Shown in pieces: positions 52,531-61,743 of a DNA stretch of 64,000 nucleotides. How positions within the stretch are numbered: position 1 is the first letter of the stretch; every line of letters starts with the position of its first letter. Both the position numbers and the translations under genes were made by a program. The notes beneath the pieces were generated by a model. The model saw only the letters and a list, made by a program, of their open reading frames with translations, did no database searches and was not told the DNA's origin. The stretch is from Rhodothermia bacterium (GTDB lineage Bacteria; Bacteroidota; Rhodothermia; Balneolales; Balneolaceae), in assembly GCA_030427885.1 (NCBI GenBank), contig JAUICM010000007.1, positions 1-64,000 on the forward strand, given 5' to 3'.

Positions 52531-52647
52531 ACTGGTACTTCTTTGTTTGTAATAAAACCAGATAGTGATTAGACACCCGATTACTACACTTTAAATAATG
52601 AGTTTCTAAGTTCCAAATAAAGAAATGCGCCTCCCCGGTGGCATTAC

Positions 52648-52678
52648 AAAAAAGGTCCGGTGCTTTCAGACACCGGGC
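52648..52678 (-). terminator. intrinsic terminator for the CbiX-like gene
   Basis: Arms CCGGTG (52657-52662) and CACCGG (52671-52676) after a run of six A (52648-52653), a U-tract on the minus strand. It lies 15 bases past the CbiX-like stop. Confidence 0.8.
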
Positions 52679-52692
52679 TATGATTTTGGGGA

Positions 52693-53637
52693 TTAATTTT
52701 CCAGAGATTCCTTTATTGAAACTCTGATAAACTCAGTGATATTAGGGTGGGGGAGCAGGGTTTCTCCTCCCCAGGTATAATCAAGGCCCTCCAATCTGCT
52801 GAGATATCTGGACTCAACTCCACCTTTAGATAAGAGGAGAGGAATAACAATTGCTTCACCATGCTCATCAGCATCCAGTACCAGTTGCCTGAATTCATGC
52901 TTAGCTTGTTCATAAACCGCTTTATCGGCATCATCTCTTACCGTATGGGCAACGATCTTAAAGAAAGGTGGCTTACCGCTCTCAGCTTGTTTCGTATTTA
53001 TCTGATCCGCAAGGCTGTCTATTGTTTTAAGCCAGTTGTTATTGTCCTGATCACTAACAGGGCCATGAGCTACCAATAGAATAGTTTCTTCACCCGGAGA
53101 CATACTCACCGCATTAATTCGATCCATCAGTATATCAGCAACAAGTGGGTGATCGTCGAGCGGGCTTGCAAGTAAAACCTCAGCCTGAATGTCGAGATGG
53201 GTGAGGGTATCTTTTTTGTGCATGGTAACATGATCTGCTCCCGGCATACCATGCATCATCATCATTGGTTTATCAGCTAATTTATCCCGGAAACCCAACA
53301 AGAACTCATTCTGACGAATGATAGGGCTGTAAGAGGAAACGAATAGGGGTATAACCACAATTCTCTCAACCCCCTGATTCTCAAGGCGGTCAATCCCAGC
53401 CTGCATGGTGTATGGATTTGCCATTCCGAAAGCTATCTCAACAGGGTAATCTTCTCTGATAGGATCAACCACATCAAAGATAGTTTGATTCCATGTGGTG
53501 TCGCGGCTGCCATGAGCTAAAACCAGAATCCCCGTCTTTTTACCGGAATCCTGATCTGGTTTGTTATTGAATGCTAAAATTGGGAAGAGAAAGAGTGCAA
53601 AGAGGAACGTAAGTGAATAATAGTTAAGGGGTCTCAT
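52693..53637 (-). CDS. exported two-domain CbiX-like protein
   Basis: A 314-residue protein with a signal peptide (SLTFLFALFLFPILAF). Two CbiX (sirohydrochlorin chelatase) domains follow in tandem: ILVLAHGSRDTTWNQ (about residue 35) and ILLVAHGPVSDQDNNN (about 180), each with the active-site His. The family normally inserts cobalt or nickel into sirohydrochlorin in the cytoplasm. An exported version is unusual; it could handle haem-like or metal ligands in the periplasm, or not be an enzyme. Catalytic His residues are present in both halves; no cobalamin genes are nearby. Confidence 0.82.
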   Translation of the reverse strand: MRPLNYYSLTFLFALFLFPILAFNNKPDQDSGKKTGILVLAHGSRDTTWNQTIFDVVDPIREDYPVEIAFGMANPYTMQAGIDRLENQGVERIVVIPLFVSSYSPIIRQNEFLLGFRDKLADKPMMMMHGMPGADHVTMHKKDTLTHLDIQAEVLLASPLDDHPLVADILMDRINAVSMSPGEETILLVAHGPVSDQDNNNWLKTIDSLADQINTKQAESGKPPFFKIVAHTVRDDADKAVYEQAKHEFRQLVLDADEHGEAIVIPLLLSKGGVESRYLSRLEGLDYTWGGETLLPHPNITEFIRVSIKESLEN

Positions 53638-53722
53638 CGATGAATAGTGCGTTATTTTAATTTAGACTGTTTCTAAATTAAGAATAAAAACCTTTTGGGT
53701 AAACCTAAAAGTGCATTTTTTC

Positions 53723-53756
53723 AAAAAAAAAGCCCGAAGGTTGAACCAACGGGCTT
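53723..53756 (-). terminator. intrinsic terminator for the oxoglutarate dehydrogenase gene
   Basis: AAGCCCG (53730-53736) and CGGGCTT (53750-53756) with an inner GGTT/AACC stem, after a run of nine A (53723-53731), U-tract on the minus strand. Confidence 0.88.
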
Positions 53757-53778
53757 GTTAAGTTTCAGAAACTAGGGA

Positions 53779-56700
53779 TCAACCCTTAATGGCTTTTTCC
53801 ACAAGTTTATCCTGCTCTGCATCGTGGATCTTTTTCTGTCCGGATGCGGGAGATGCGGAGGCGTGTCGGCCGGCGTAATGCAGCTTTTGTCCTTTTGCCA
53901 ATACTTCAGAAAAACGGGAAGCGACAAAGAACCAGGCTCCCATATTCTTGGGTTCTTCCTGGCACCAAACTACATCTTTAACACCAGTCAGTGATTTCAG
54001 GTATTCCTTCACATCTTTATCAGGGAAGGGGTAGAACTGTTCCAACCGGGCAATGGCCACATCTTCAATATTGTTTTCAGTACGATATTTCAACAGATCG
54101 AAATAAACTTTTCCGGAACTGATAACCAGACGTTTGATCTTTTTAGGATCAGTTATGTCCTGATCCTGAATGAATGGCATAAATTTACCGGCAGCCAGTT
54201 CCTCAGCGCTTGATGTAGCTTCAGGATGGCGCAGTAAACTTTTCGGGCTCATCAGGATCGCAGGTTTCTTGATCTCAGAAAGTGCCTGTTTTCTCAGCAT
54301 GTGATAGTACTGGGCAGGAGTGGTCAGATTCATAACCTGCATGTTATCTTCAGCACAAAGTTGCAGGAATCGCTCGAGACGAGCAGAAGAGTGTTCTGGT
54401 CCCTGACCTTCATATCCATGCGGTAGATTCAACACCAAGGAAGTGGTCTGTCCCCACTTTGCTTCACTTGAAGAAATAAACTGGTCGATGATGATCTGTG
54501 CTCCATTTACGAAATCACCAAACTGGGCTTCCCATATCACTAAAGCATCTTTTTTCTTTGCGCTGTAGCCAAATTCGAAACCCAGTGCAGCATACTCACT
54601 CAGTAAGCTATTATGAACGTGAAATTTTGCCTGGTCATCAGAGAGGTGATTCAGTGGAGTAAAGGTTTGATCGGTTTCTGTTCCATGCAACACTGCGTGG
54701 CGATGAGAGAACGTTCCGCGTTCAACATCCTGACCGGTGATACGAACGGTCCGGCCTGATTTCAACAGGGAACCGAAAGCCAGAGCTTCTGCAAATCCCC
54801 AATCGATCTTCTTTTCATTTTTCTGAACTATCTCAGCACGTTTTGCGAGTTGACGCAGTAGCTTGGGATTTGCATCAAAATCTTTGGGTACAGTATTTAT
54901 CTGAACCGCAATATTATTGAGTTCTTCGATCGGATAAGTGGTGTCCGGGAATTTGGTTCGTTTTGCCTGAGCGGTTTCTGAACGGTCGATCAGGTCGCTG
55001 GTTACCTCAAGGTTAGGAGACTTTTTGGCATCTTCGAACGCAGCCTGAAGTAATTCTTCAAACTCATCAAAAATAGCCTGAGTTTCTTTTTCTGTAAGCT
55101 CGTTGTTTTTAACCAGAGAGCCTGTGTAAAGATCTCGAACAGTTTTATGATCATTGATCTCTTTATATAATCCTGGCTGAGTGAAAGCAGGTTCATCACC
55201 TTCGTTGTGCCCATGCTTACGATATCCGATGAGATCGATGATCACATCTTTACCAAATTTCTGGCGGTAATCGAGAGCCATTTGAATAGCGTGCACCGCT
55301 GCCTCAGGATGATCACCATTGATATGGAAGATCGGTGCCAGTACCAGTTTTGCCAGATCAGACGCGTATTCAGTAGAGCGCCCGTCTTTAGGAAGGGTGG
55401 TAAATCCGATCTGATTATTAATAATGATATGGATGGTTCCACCGGTTTTGTAACCCTCAAGCTGAGACATATTAAGAGTCTCAGCAACAACACCTTGTCC
55501 GGCAAAGGCAGCGTCACCATGCATAAGAACCGGCAGGATCTTTTTACCTGCTTCGTCAGATTCATGATGATCCTGAATTGCGCGTGCAGCACCTTCAACT
55601 ACCGGGTTAACAGCTTCAAGGTGACTTGGATTAGGCATTAGTTCGAGCTCGATCTCATGGCCATCAATAGTTTTGTGAACTCCTTTGGCACCCAGGTGAT
55701 ATTTAACATCACCTGAACCCTGAATGGTATCTGGATCCACGTTACCTTCAAATTCTGCAAATACCCGGTGATACGGTTTGTTCATGATGTTCACCAGGAT
55801 ATTCAAACGTCCGCGGTGAGCCATACCCATAAATACCTTTTCGATCTTTTCTTCCCCTGCCCGTTCAAGCATAAAATGAATCATTGGGATGAGGGTGTCG
55901 TTACCTTCGAGAGAAAATCGTTTGTGACCGATGTATTTTTTATGCAAAAACTCCTCAAAGGCCATGGCCTGGTTAAGTTTATGGAGAATCTGCTTTTTAT
56001 TTTCTTTAGTAAGAGTTGGCTCGTTGCCGGTGGATTCCATTCGATGGCGTAACCAACGGCGCTCCTCCAGATCCAGAAGGTGCATGTAATCGGCACCGAT
56101 GTACTCACAATAAGTGTCTCTGAGTAATTTAATAATCTCTCGAAGAGTAGCTTTTTCTTTTCCGCCCAAACCACCACAATAGAATTCACGGTCCAGATCC
56201 CATAGGGAGAGGCCATAATAATCCAGATCGAGTTCGGGGTTATATCCAGGTTCTTTTTCTAACGGATCAAGGTTGGCGAGAACATGTCCGCGCATGCGGT
56301 ACATATTAATAAGTCGCCATACACCGATGGCACGCCGGTCTTGTTCCAGGGTATTCATCTTTCCGCCAAACGGACCCGAATAGGAATCTTCACCATAAGG
56401 TATTGGATCGTAAGGGATTTCAAGGTCTGAGAAAATATGGTGGTAGAAATCAGTTTTACCGCTTAACAGGGTACTCACTTTTTGAAGAAATGCACCCGAC
56501 TCAGCTCCCTGAATGATCCTGTGATCGTAAGTACAGGTCATAGTCATCACTTTGCTGATACCGAGCTGATTCAGTACCTCACGTGACATCGCCTGATACT
56601 CAGCAGGGTAATCAATAGCACCTGTAGCGATGATTGAACCCTGACCCTGCATCAGGCGTGGGACAGAAGAAACAGTTCCGATTGTGCCCGGATTGGTGAT

Positions 56701-57432
56701 ACTGATCGTAGTTCCCTGGAAATCATCGATCTGAAGTTTCCCTGAGCGAGCGCGCTCAACCAGGTCGGCGAAAGCATAAAGGAACTCTTTGAAATTCATT
56801 TTGTCTACGCCCTTGATGTTTGGAACAACAAGGTTACGGGAGCCATCTTTATTAGGAAGATCAACAGCCACACCAAGATTCACTTGTTCTGGAACCACAC
56901 GGAAATGATCTTTTCCGTCATTGTAGTAGGTGTGATTAATCGTTGGAAATTCTTTCAGCGCCTGAATCACTGCCCAGCAAATGAAATGTGTGAAAGAAGC
57001 TTTAGGTTCGTTTCGCTTGGTCAGGTGTCTGTTAATGATCGTACGGTCTTCAATCATCATCTTCACAGGAAGTACACGAAGGGAAGTAGCGGTTGGAACA
57101 TCAAGACTCTCATCCATGTTCTCAACGATCTTGGTAGCTACTCCTTTTATCTTCTGGAGATCTGCGTTCTTGGGAGCAGGAGCTTCTTTTTTAACTGTCT
57201 TTTCGTCTTTTTTTGAAGCCTCCTTTACTACAGTACCATTAGTGACTGGTGCCTGGGTGGTGGCATCAGGAACGATCTGATCGGGAGCAGCTTCGTCGGG
57301 AGCCACACCATTGAGTTCGTCAAAATATTTTTTCCAGTGGGCGGGGACGGTTGAAGAGTCAGATTTGTATTGTTCGTATAGCTCTTCTACCAATGCAGAA
57401 TTAGGGCCAAATATGGCTTCTAGTGATTTCAA
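53779..57432 (-). CDS. single-chain 2-oxoglutarate dehydrogenase E2-E1 fusion
   Basis: A 1217-residue multifunctional protein of the OdhA/Kgd type. Order: a short N-terminal segment (1-45), an Ala/Pro/Lys-rich linker, an E2 succinyltransferase catalytic domain (about 95-335, with His304 in TCTYDHRIIQGAESG), then a complete thiamine-dependent E1 (about 345-1217) with MGMAHRGRLNIL, HGDAAFAGQGVVAETLN, the NNQIGFTTLPKDGR segment and the C-terminal VVWCQEEPKNMGAW. No lipoyl domain is fused, so lipoyl groups must come from another E2 (established for the actinobacterial type). Well known from Actinobacteria, found also in Balneolota-like genomes. Confidence 0.93.
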   Translation of the reverse strand: MKSLEAIFGPNSALVEELYEQYKSDSSTVPAHWKKYFDELNGVAPDEAAPDQIVPDATTQAPVTNGTVVKEASKKDEKTVKKEAPAPKNADLQKIKGVATKIVENMDESLDVPTATSLRVLPVKMMIEDRTIINRHLTKRNEPKASFTHFICWAVIQALKEFPTINHTYYNDGKDHFRVVPEQVNLGVAVDLPNKDGSRNLVVPNIKGVDKMNFKEFLYAFADLVERARSGKLQIDDFQGTTISITNPGTIGTVSSVPRLMQGQGSIIATGAIDYPAEYQAMSREVLNQLGISKVMTMTCTYDHRIIQGAESGAFLQKVSTLLSGKTDFYHHIFSDLEIPYDPIPYGEDSYSGPFGGKMNTLEQDRRAIGVWRLINMYRMRGHVLANLDPLEKEPGYNPELDLDYYGLSLWDLDREFYCGGLGGKEKATLREIIKLLRDTYCEYIGADYMHLLDLEERRWLRHRMESTGNEPTLTKENKKQILHKLNQAMAFEEFLHKKYIGHKRFSLEGNDTLIPMIHFMLERAGEEKIEKVFMGMAHRGRLNILVNIMNKPYHRVFAEFEGNVDPDTIQGSGDVKYHLGAKGVHKTIDGHEIELELMPNPSHLEAVNPVVEGAARAIQDHHESDEAGKKILPVLMHGDAAFAGQGVVAETLNMSQLEGYKTGGTIHIIINNQIGFTTLPKDGRSTEYASDLAKLVLAPIFHINGDHPEAAVHAIQMALDYRQKFGKDVIIDLIGYRKHGHNEGDEPAFTQPGLYKEINDHKTVRDLYTGSLVKNNELTEKETQAIFDEFEELLQAAFEDAKKSPNLEVTSDLIDRSETAQAKRTKFPDTTYPIEELNNIAVQINTVPKDFDANPKLLRQLAKRAEIVQKNEKKIDWGFAEALAFGSLLKSGRTVRITGQDVERGTFSHRHAVLHGTETDQTFTPLNHLSDDQAKFHVHNSLLSEYAALGFEFGYSAKKKDALVIWEAQFGDFVNGAQIIIDQFISSSEAKWGQTTSLVLNLPHGYEGQGPEHSSARLERFLQLCAEDNMQVMNLTTPAQYYHMLRKQALSEIKKPAILMSPKSLLRHPEATSSAEELAAGKFMPFIQDQDITDPKKIKRLVISSGKVYFDLLKYRTENNIEDVAIARLEQFYPFPDKDVKEYLKSLTGVKDVVWCQEEPKNMGAWFFVASRFSEVLAKGQKLHYAGRHASASPASGQKKIHDAEQDKLVEKAIKG

Positions 57433-57575
57433 TGGGGACTAACCTCGGTGCTTTTATTCTTCTTTTTAAGAAGGAATACTTTTCGCTTAAAAATAGTTCA
57501 AAAATATCGTTAACAAGCTTGTGAAAGCGATTTTAAAAGTAAGAATATGTCTGCAAAAAAAACATTTATTGTATA

Positions 57576-59558
57576 TTGTTTTTACACAGCAATATTGTTA
57601 AAAATCATACCGGGGTGCTTAAGTTCATAATATTATTCTTACTAGTTATACTTATCCATTCACATTCATATGGCCAAGGGAGATCGGAGGAGCAACCTAA
57701 TATCGTATTTATTGTTGTGGATGACCTGAATGACTGGGTAGGTTATTTAGGTGGGCATAAAAATGCAAGGACTCCAAACTTGGACAGGCTGGCTTCGAAA
57801 AGTATTGTTTATACAAATGCATACTCCACAGTTCCATTATGCAATCCTTCCAGAATCAGCATGTTGACAGGTTTGCATCCCTATGCAACAGGGATAAACA
57901 ATAACAGGCAAAGAAACCTTGATAATGAAATGCCATATGTACTTACAATTAATGAGCATTTAAAGATGGGTGGATATTATGTTGCGGGCTATGGAAAGAT
58001 TTATCACCAGGGTTCTGGAGATAGGTATTGGAATACTTATGCATACCTTGGAGAAAGACCAAAACCAGCTATTGTTCCGGCTCATGGGATGAGTGTATTG
58101 ACGAACGAGTCAAGTACATACGATTGGGGACCGGTTTCTGAAGATAAAAGAAATTGGGGGGACTATCAAATAGCATCTAAAGTAGAAGACCTGATTGAGA
58201 ATTATGATAGAGAGGCTCCTTTTTTTATAGCTGCTGGGTTCCGACTGCCTCATTTACCCAGATATATACCAGAAGAGTATTGGTCAGAAGGGCTTAATAT
58301 TGTTGATAATATTCCCGAACATCTTGATTCTGACACAGCTGACCTGCCTGAAATAGCCTTAGAGTTAGGAGCTCCCTGGCCAAGGCTTCATAAAGAGATC
58401 GTTAAAAATAACAAGTGGGATGAGTCAGCCGCAGGTTATCTCAGTTCCACTGCATTTATTGATGACCAGGTAGGCAGAATTCTGGATGCTCTGGAAGCAA
58501 GTGAGTTTTCTGAAAATACAGTAGTTATTTTTACAAGCGATAATGGCTATATGCTGGGGGAGAAATCAAAATGGAGAAAAAATATCCTATGGCTTGATTC
58601 AATGAAAATTCCTTTGATCATATATGATCCGAGAAGAAACGAGGAACAAAAAAGAGTAGATGTACCTGTTAGTTTACTTGATATTTATCCAACCATACAA
58701 AATTTAGCACATTTACCTGAGAGAAGAGATTTGTCGGGAAAAGACCTTCTTTCCTTTGTCGACATTGAGCCAATCGACAGAACTATTATTTCCTTGATTG
58801 AAGGGGGGCATATTAGTGCAATTGACACCTCTCACCACTTAATAAAGTATAGCGAGGATCAAGGTGAAGAATTTTATTCATACAGAACTGATCCCAATGA
58901 ATGGTTTAACCTTAGTGGAGATTCAGTTTATAAAGATCAGATTCAAGAACTGGGGCAAAAAACTTTAGTAAGGCAAGCTGAAATCGGAACCATTCCGAAT
59001 CCGGCAACAGTTACAAATATTGAGGTAACTTATTCTGAAAGCTTGAAAGTAAAACTTGAACTTTCATCGCTTAGTAAATATTTCAGGTATAAAGTAAGAT
59101 TCGAGGATGAATTCAATGTGTTGATGCAGGAAAGAGTGCTTTTCGATCCCTTTATTTCAGTTCCTCAGGAACTCACAAGCAGAAGGATGATATTCTCGGC
59201 ACAGATTCTGACTCCATTCAAAAAAACAGAATGGTCTACTTTCTTTATAGACCTGGATAAAATTACCTCAATTGGGTCGAAGGTTAATATTGTGTTTGGA
59301 TTAGAACAAAATTACCCAAACCCGTTCAACGGCCTTACCAACATTAAGTACAATATTCTGATCCCCGATAACTTTACTATCGAGTTGTTTGATATTAATG
59401 GAAAACTGGTAAGGACTCTGGTTGACAAGTATCATAATACTGGGCATTATACGTATAGGCTTAATACGTCGGGGCTTCCTTCAGGAGTCTATTTCTACAG
59501 AATACATGCACATAACATGGGAGTTTCACAAACAAAGAAATTGACACTGCTGAAATAG
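57576..59558 (+). CDS. sulfatase with T9SS sorting domain
   Basis: A 660-residue arylsulfatase/iduronate-2-sulfatase-like protein. Start uncertain: TTG 57576, GTG 57615 (MLKFIILFLLVILIHSHSYGQ) fits a signal peptide better; no ATG is available. Motifs: PNIVFIVVDDLNDW (metal site), VPLCNPSRISMLTG (Cys89, the formylglycine precursor in CxPSR; so an anaerobic-type or FGE maturation system is needed), FTSDNGYMLGEKSKWRK. Residues about 575-660 are a T9SS sorting domain (LEQNYPNPFNGLTNIKYNI). The gene is AT-richer than neighbours. Its substrate is probably a sulfated glycan. Confidence 0.87.
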   Translation: MFLHSNIVKNHTGVLKFIILFLLVILIHSHSYGQGRSEEQPNIVFIVVDDLNDWVGYLGGHKNARTPNLDRLASKSIVYTNAYSTVPLCNPSRISMLTGLHPYATGINNNRQRNLDNEMPYVLTINEHLKMGGYYVAGYGKIYHQGSGDRYWNTYAYLGERPKPAIVPAHGMSVLTNESSTYDWGPVSEDKRNWGDYQIASKVEDLIENYDREAPFFIAAGFRLPHLPRYIPEEYWSEGLNIVDNIPEHLDSDTADLPEIALELGAPWPRLHKEIVKNNKWDESAAGYLSSTAFIDDQVGRILDALEASEFSENTVVIFTSDNGYMLGEKSKWRKNILWLDSMKIPLIIYDPRRNEEQKRVDVPVSLLDIYPTIQNLAHLPERRDLSGKDLLSFVDIEPIDRTIISLIEGGHISAIDTSHHLIKYSEDQGEEFYSYRTDPNEWFNLSGDSVYKDQIQELGQKTLVRQAEIGTIPNPATVTNIEVTYSESLKVKLELSSLSKYFRYKVRFEDEFNVLMQERVLFDPFISVPQELTSRRMIFSAQILTPFKKTEWSTFFIDLDKITSIGSKVNIVFGLEQNYPNPFNGLTNIKYNILIPDNFTIELFDINGKLVRTLVDKYHNTGHYTYRLNTSGLPSGVYFYRIHAHNMGVSQTKKLTLLK

Positions 59559-59603
59559 ATTCGGTTGAATTTCGTGCCGGATAAATTCAAATCTTCTTTC
59601 GGT

Positions 59604-59620
59604 TGGATTCACTGAATCCA
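59604..59620. promoter_or_regulatory. 17-bp palindrome before pepF
   Basis: TGGATTCACTGAATCCA, perfect 8-bp arms around one base, between the sulfatase stop and the peptidase start. It may be an operator or an end-of-transcript hairpin. Confidence 0.4.
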
Positions 59621-59667
59621 TATATTCCAGATCAAATATTGAAGAAGAAGGAATACAAAACTACACT

Positions 59668-61446
59668 ATGAATAAGAACGGTGCAGAAAATATATTTTGG
59701 GATCTGAGTGATCTCTATTCATCAAACGACGACCCTCAACTTGCAGCCGATAAGAAAGCTGTTTTAGAAAACGCGGAAGCTTTTGCCGCAAAATATAAAG
59801 GGAAGATAGCCTCACTTTCAGCTCCCGAATTCAAAAAGATGCTCAGTGAGTATGAAGATATTCAGGACATGGGTGGGAAAATAGGGTCTTTTGCTTACCT
59901 GCAATGGAGTACCGATACCGGAAATGCTGCTTATGGAAAGTTGGTACAGGAGTCGAACGAGCTGGGATCAGAACTTAGCCAAAAGCTGGTATTTCTGGAT
60001 GTGGAATGGATGAAGGTTTCAGATGAGGAAGCAAAGAAATTAATTGAAGCTCCTGAACTAGAATTCTATAAGCATTATTTGGAATCATCCAGAAGGTATA
60101 AAGATCATGTACTGAAGGAAGAACAAGAGCAGATATTGTCAGCTAAATCAGTAACTGGCAGGAGTGCCTGGGTTCGTTTTTTTGATGAGACACTGGGAGC
60201 TGCAAAATTTGAACTTGATGGCGAAACGCTGACCGAGCAGGAAGCGCTGAGTAAACTTCATGAAAGCGATCGTGAACTTCGCATAAGAGCTCATGCCTCA
60301 CTTACAAAGACCTTCAAAGATCTGGGACGTCAACTCACTTTTATCTTTAATACCCTACTGGCAGATAAGTCGACCAACGATAAGTTGCGAAAATATCCGG
60401 ATTGGATAACATCAAGGAATCTATCCAATGAAACCGATGACAAGACCGTGAATGCGCTGGTTGAGTCAGTCACATCTCATTATCCATTGGTTCAAAGATA
60501 TTATAAACTGAAGGCTCAGCTCTTAGGATTGGATGAGATGAAAGACTTCGACCGATATGCACCAATCATGAAGAATGAAGCCACGATTAGCTGGGAAGAA
60601 GCAAAGGAGATGGTGATGGATTCCTACACTAACTTTCACCCGCAAATGGGAGAGATCACAGGGTATTTCTTCGACAAGAACTGGATCGATGCAGCCATCA
60701 AACCCGGTAAAAGGGGAGGTGCTTATTCTGCAAGTACAGTTCCATCCGTCCACCCGTACGTGTTTATGAATTTTGATGGAAAGATCCGGGATGTACAAAC
60801 TCTTGCTCATGAATTAGGTCATGGAGTGCATCAGTACCTGAGCAGGCAACAAGGTCCATTGCAGGCGGGAACACCACTTACAACTGCAGAAACAGCATCA
60901 GTATTCGGTGAGATGCTGGTTTTCCAGAAATTGCTTAAAGAGCTGGATGATCCCAAAGAAAAACTGGCTCTGATCATTGGCAAGATCGATGATACTATTG
61001 CAACGGTATTTCGTCAGGTTTCTATGAACCGTTTCGAAAATGCGATGCATACGGCACGTCGGGAAGAAGGAGAACTTACAACCGAACGGTTCTCAGAACT
61101 ATGGATGGAACAACAAAGAGCTTTGTATGGAGATTCGGTGACTCTTACTGACGAGTATGGGATATGGTGGAGTTATATCCCTCATTTTCTGCATACTCCG
61201 GGCTATGTGTATGCATATGCCTTTGGAGAGCTCTTAGTATTAGCTTTGTATGAGGAATACACAAGAAATTCTGATGGATTTGCCGACAAATACCTTGAAC
61301 TGTTGAGTGCCGGTGGGTCAGAGTGGCCGCATGATCTGGTTGCAAAGATGGGACTGGATATCAGAGATCCAAACTTTTGGAATAAAGGATTGGCTTCGTT
61401 CAAAAGAATGGTTGAAGAAGCAGAAGAACTGGCCAAAGAAATATAG
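59668..61446 (+). CDS. M3-family oligoendopeptidase (PepF type)
   Basis: A 592-residue cytoplasmic peptidase. The metal site is LAHELGHGVHQYLS (His381, Glu382, His385). The N-terminal helical region (DLSDLYSSNDDPQLAADKKAVLENAEAF) and the C terminus (YVYAYAFGELLVLALYEEY) fit the PepF/M3B group. It hydrolyses medium-sized peptides during protein turnover. It is monocistronic, with palindromes on both sides. Confidence 0.93.
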   Translation: MNKNGAENIFWDLSDLYSSNDDPQLAADKKAVLENAEAFAAKYKGKIASLSAPEFKKMLSEYEDIQDMGGKIGSFAYLQWSTDTGNAAYGKLVQESNELGSELSQKLVFLDVEWMKVSDEEAKKLIEAPELEFYKHYLESSRRYKDHVLKEEQEQILSAKSVTGRSAWVRFFDETLGAAKFELDGETLTEQEALSKLHESDRELRIRAHASLTKTFKDLGRQLTFIFNTLLADKSTNDKLRKYPDWITSRNLSNETDDKTVNALVESVTSHYPLVQRYYKLKAQLLGLDEMKDFDRYAPIMKNEATISWEEAKEMVMDSYTNFHPQMGEITGYFFDKNWIDAAIKPGKRGGAYSASTVPSVHPYVFMNFDGKIRDVQTLAHELGHGVHQYLSRQQGPLQAGTPLTTAETASVFGEMLVFQKLLKELDDPKEKLALIIGKIDDTIATVFRQVSMNRFENAMHTARREEGELTTERFSELWMEQQRALYGDSVTLTDEYGIWWSYIPHFLHTPGYVYAYAFGELLVLALYEEYTRNSDGFADKYLELLSAGGSEWPHDLVAKMGLDIRDPNFWNKGLASFKRMVEEAEELAKEI

Positions 61447-61577
61447 TCTCCCTTTGAAGGGGGCTCATCAGGCACATAAAGTTCTGAGTCTGATGCGAGG
61501 GATGTCAATCTTTAATAGCAAACATCCCTCGCAAAATCCTCTGAACGATGATTTTGATCTTCCTTCAAAGGGAGACT
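61445..61577. repeat. MITE-like inverted-repeat element family E
   Basis: 133-bp element with perfect 16-bp terminal inverted repeats (AGTCTCCCTTTGAAGG at 61445-61460, its complement at 61562-61577) and a nested perfect 11-bp pair (GCGAGGGATGT 61495-61505, ACATCCCTCGC 61522-61532). It includes the last two bases of the peptidase stop codon, so it inserted at the very end of the gene. Confidence 0.9.
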
Positions 61578-61743
61578 TTTTAGCAAACAAAGGACAATAT
61601 CCTCACAGAAATTGTATAGAATCAACAAATCACAAACAAACTCCAGATTACAAACACCAAAAGTAGTTTAGTACATTGTTGCCTTGTATATTGTGATTCG
61701 TTTGTAATTTGGGTTTTTAAAATTGGAATTTTACATCTGAAAG

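Noticed and set aside
61307-61666. 119-codon plus-strand frame at the end of pepF
   Set aside because: It runs out of frame from pepF into the family E inverted repeat; no family match, so not a gene.
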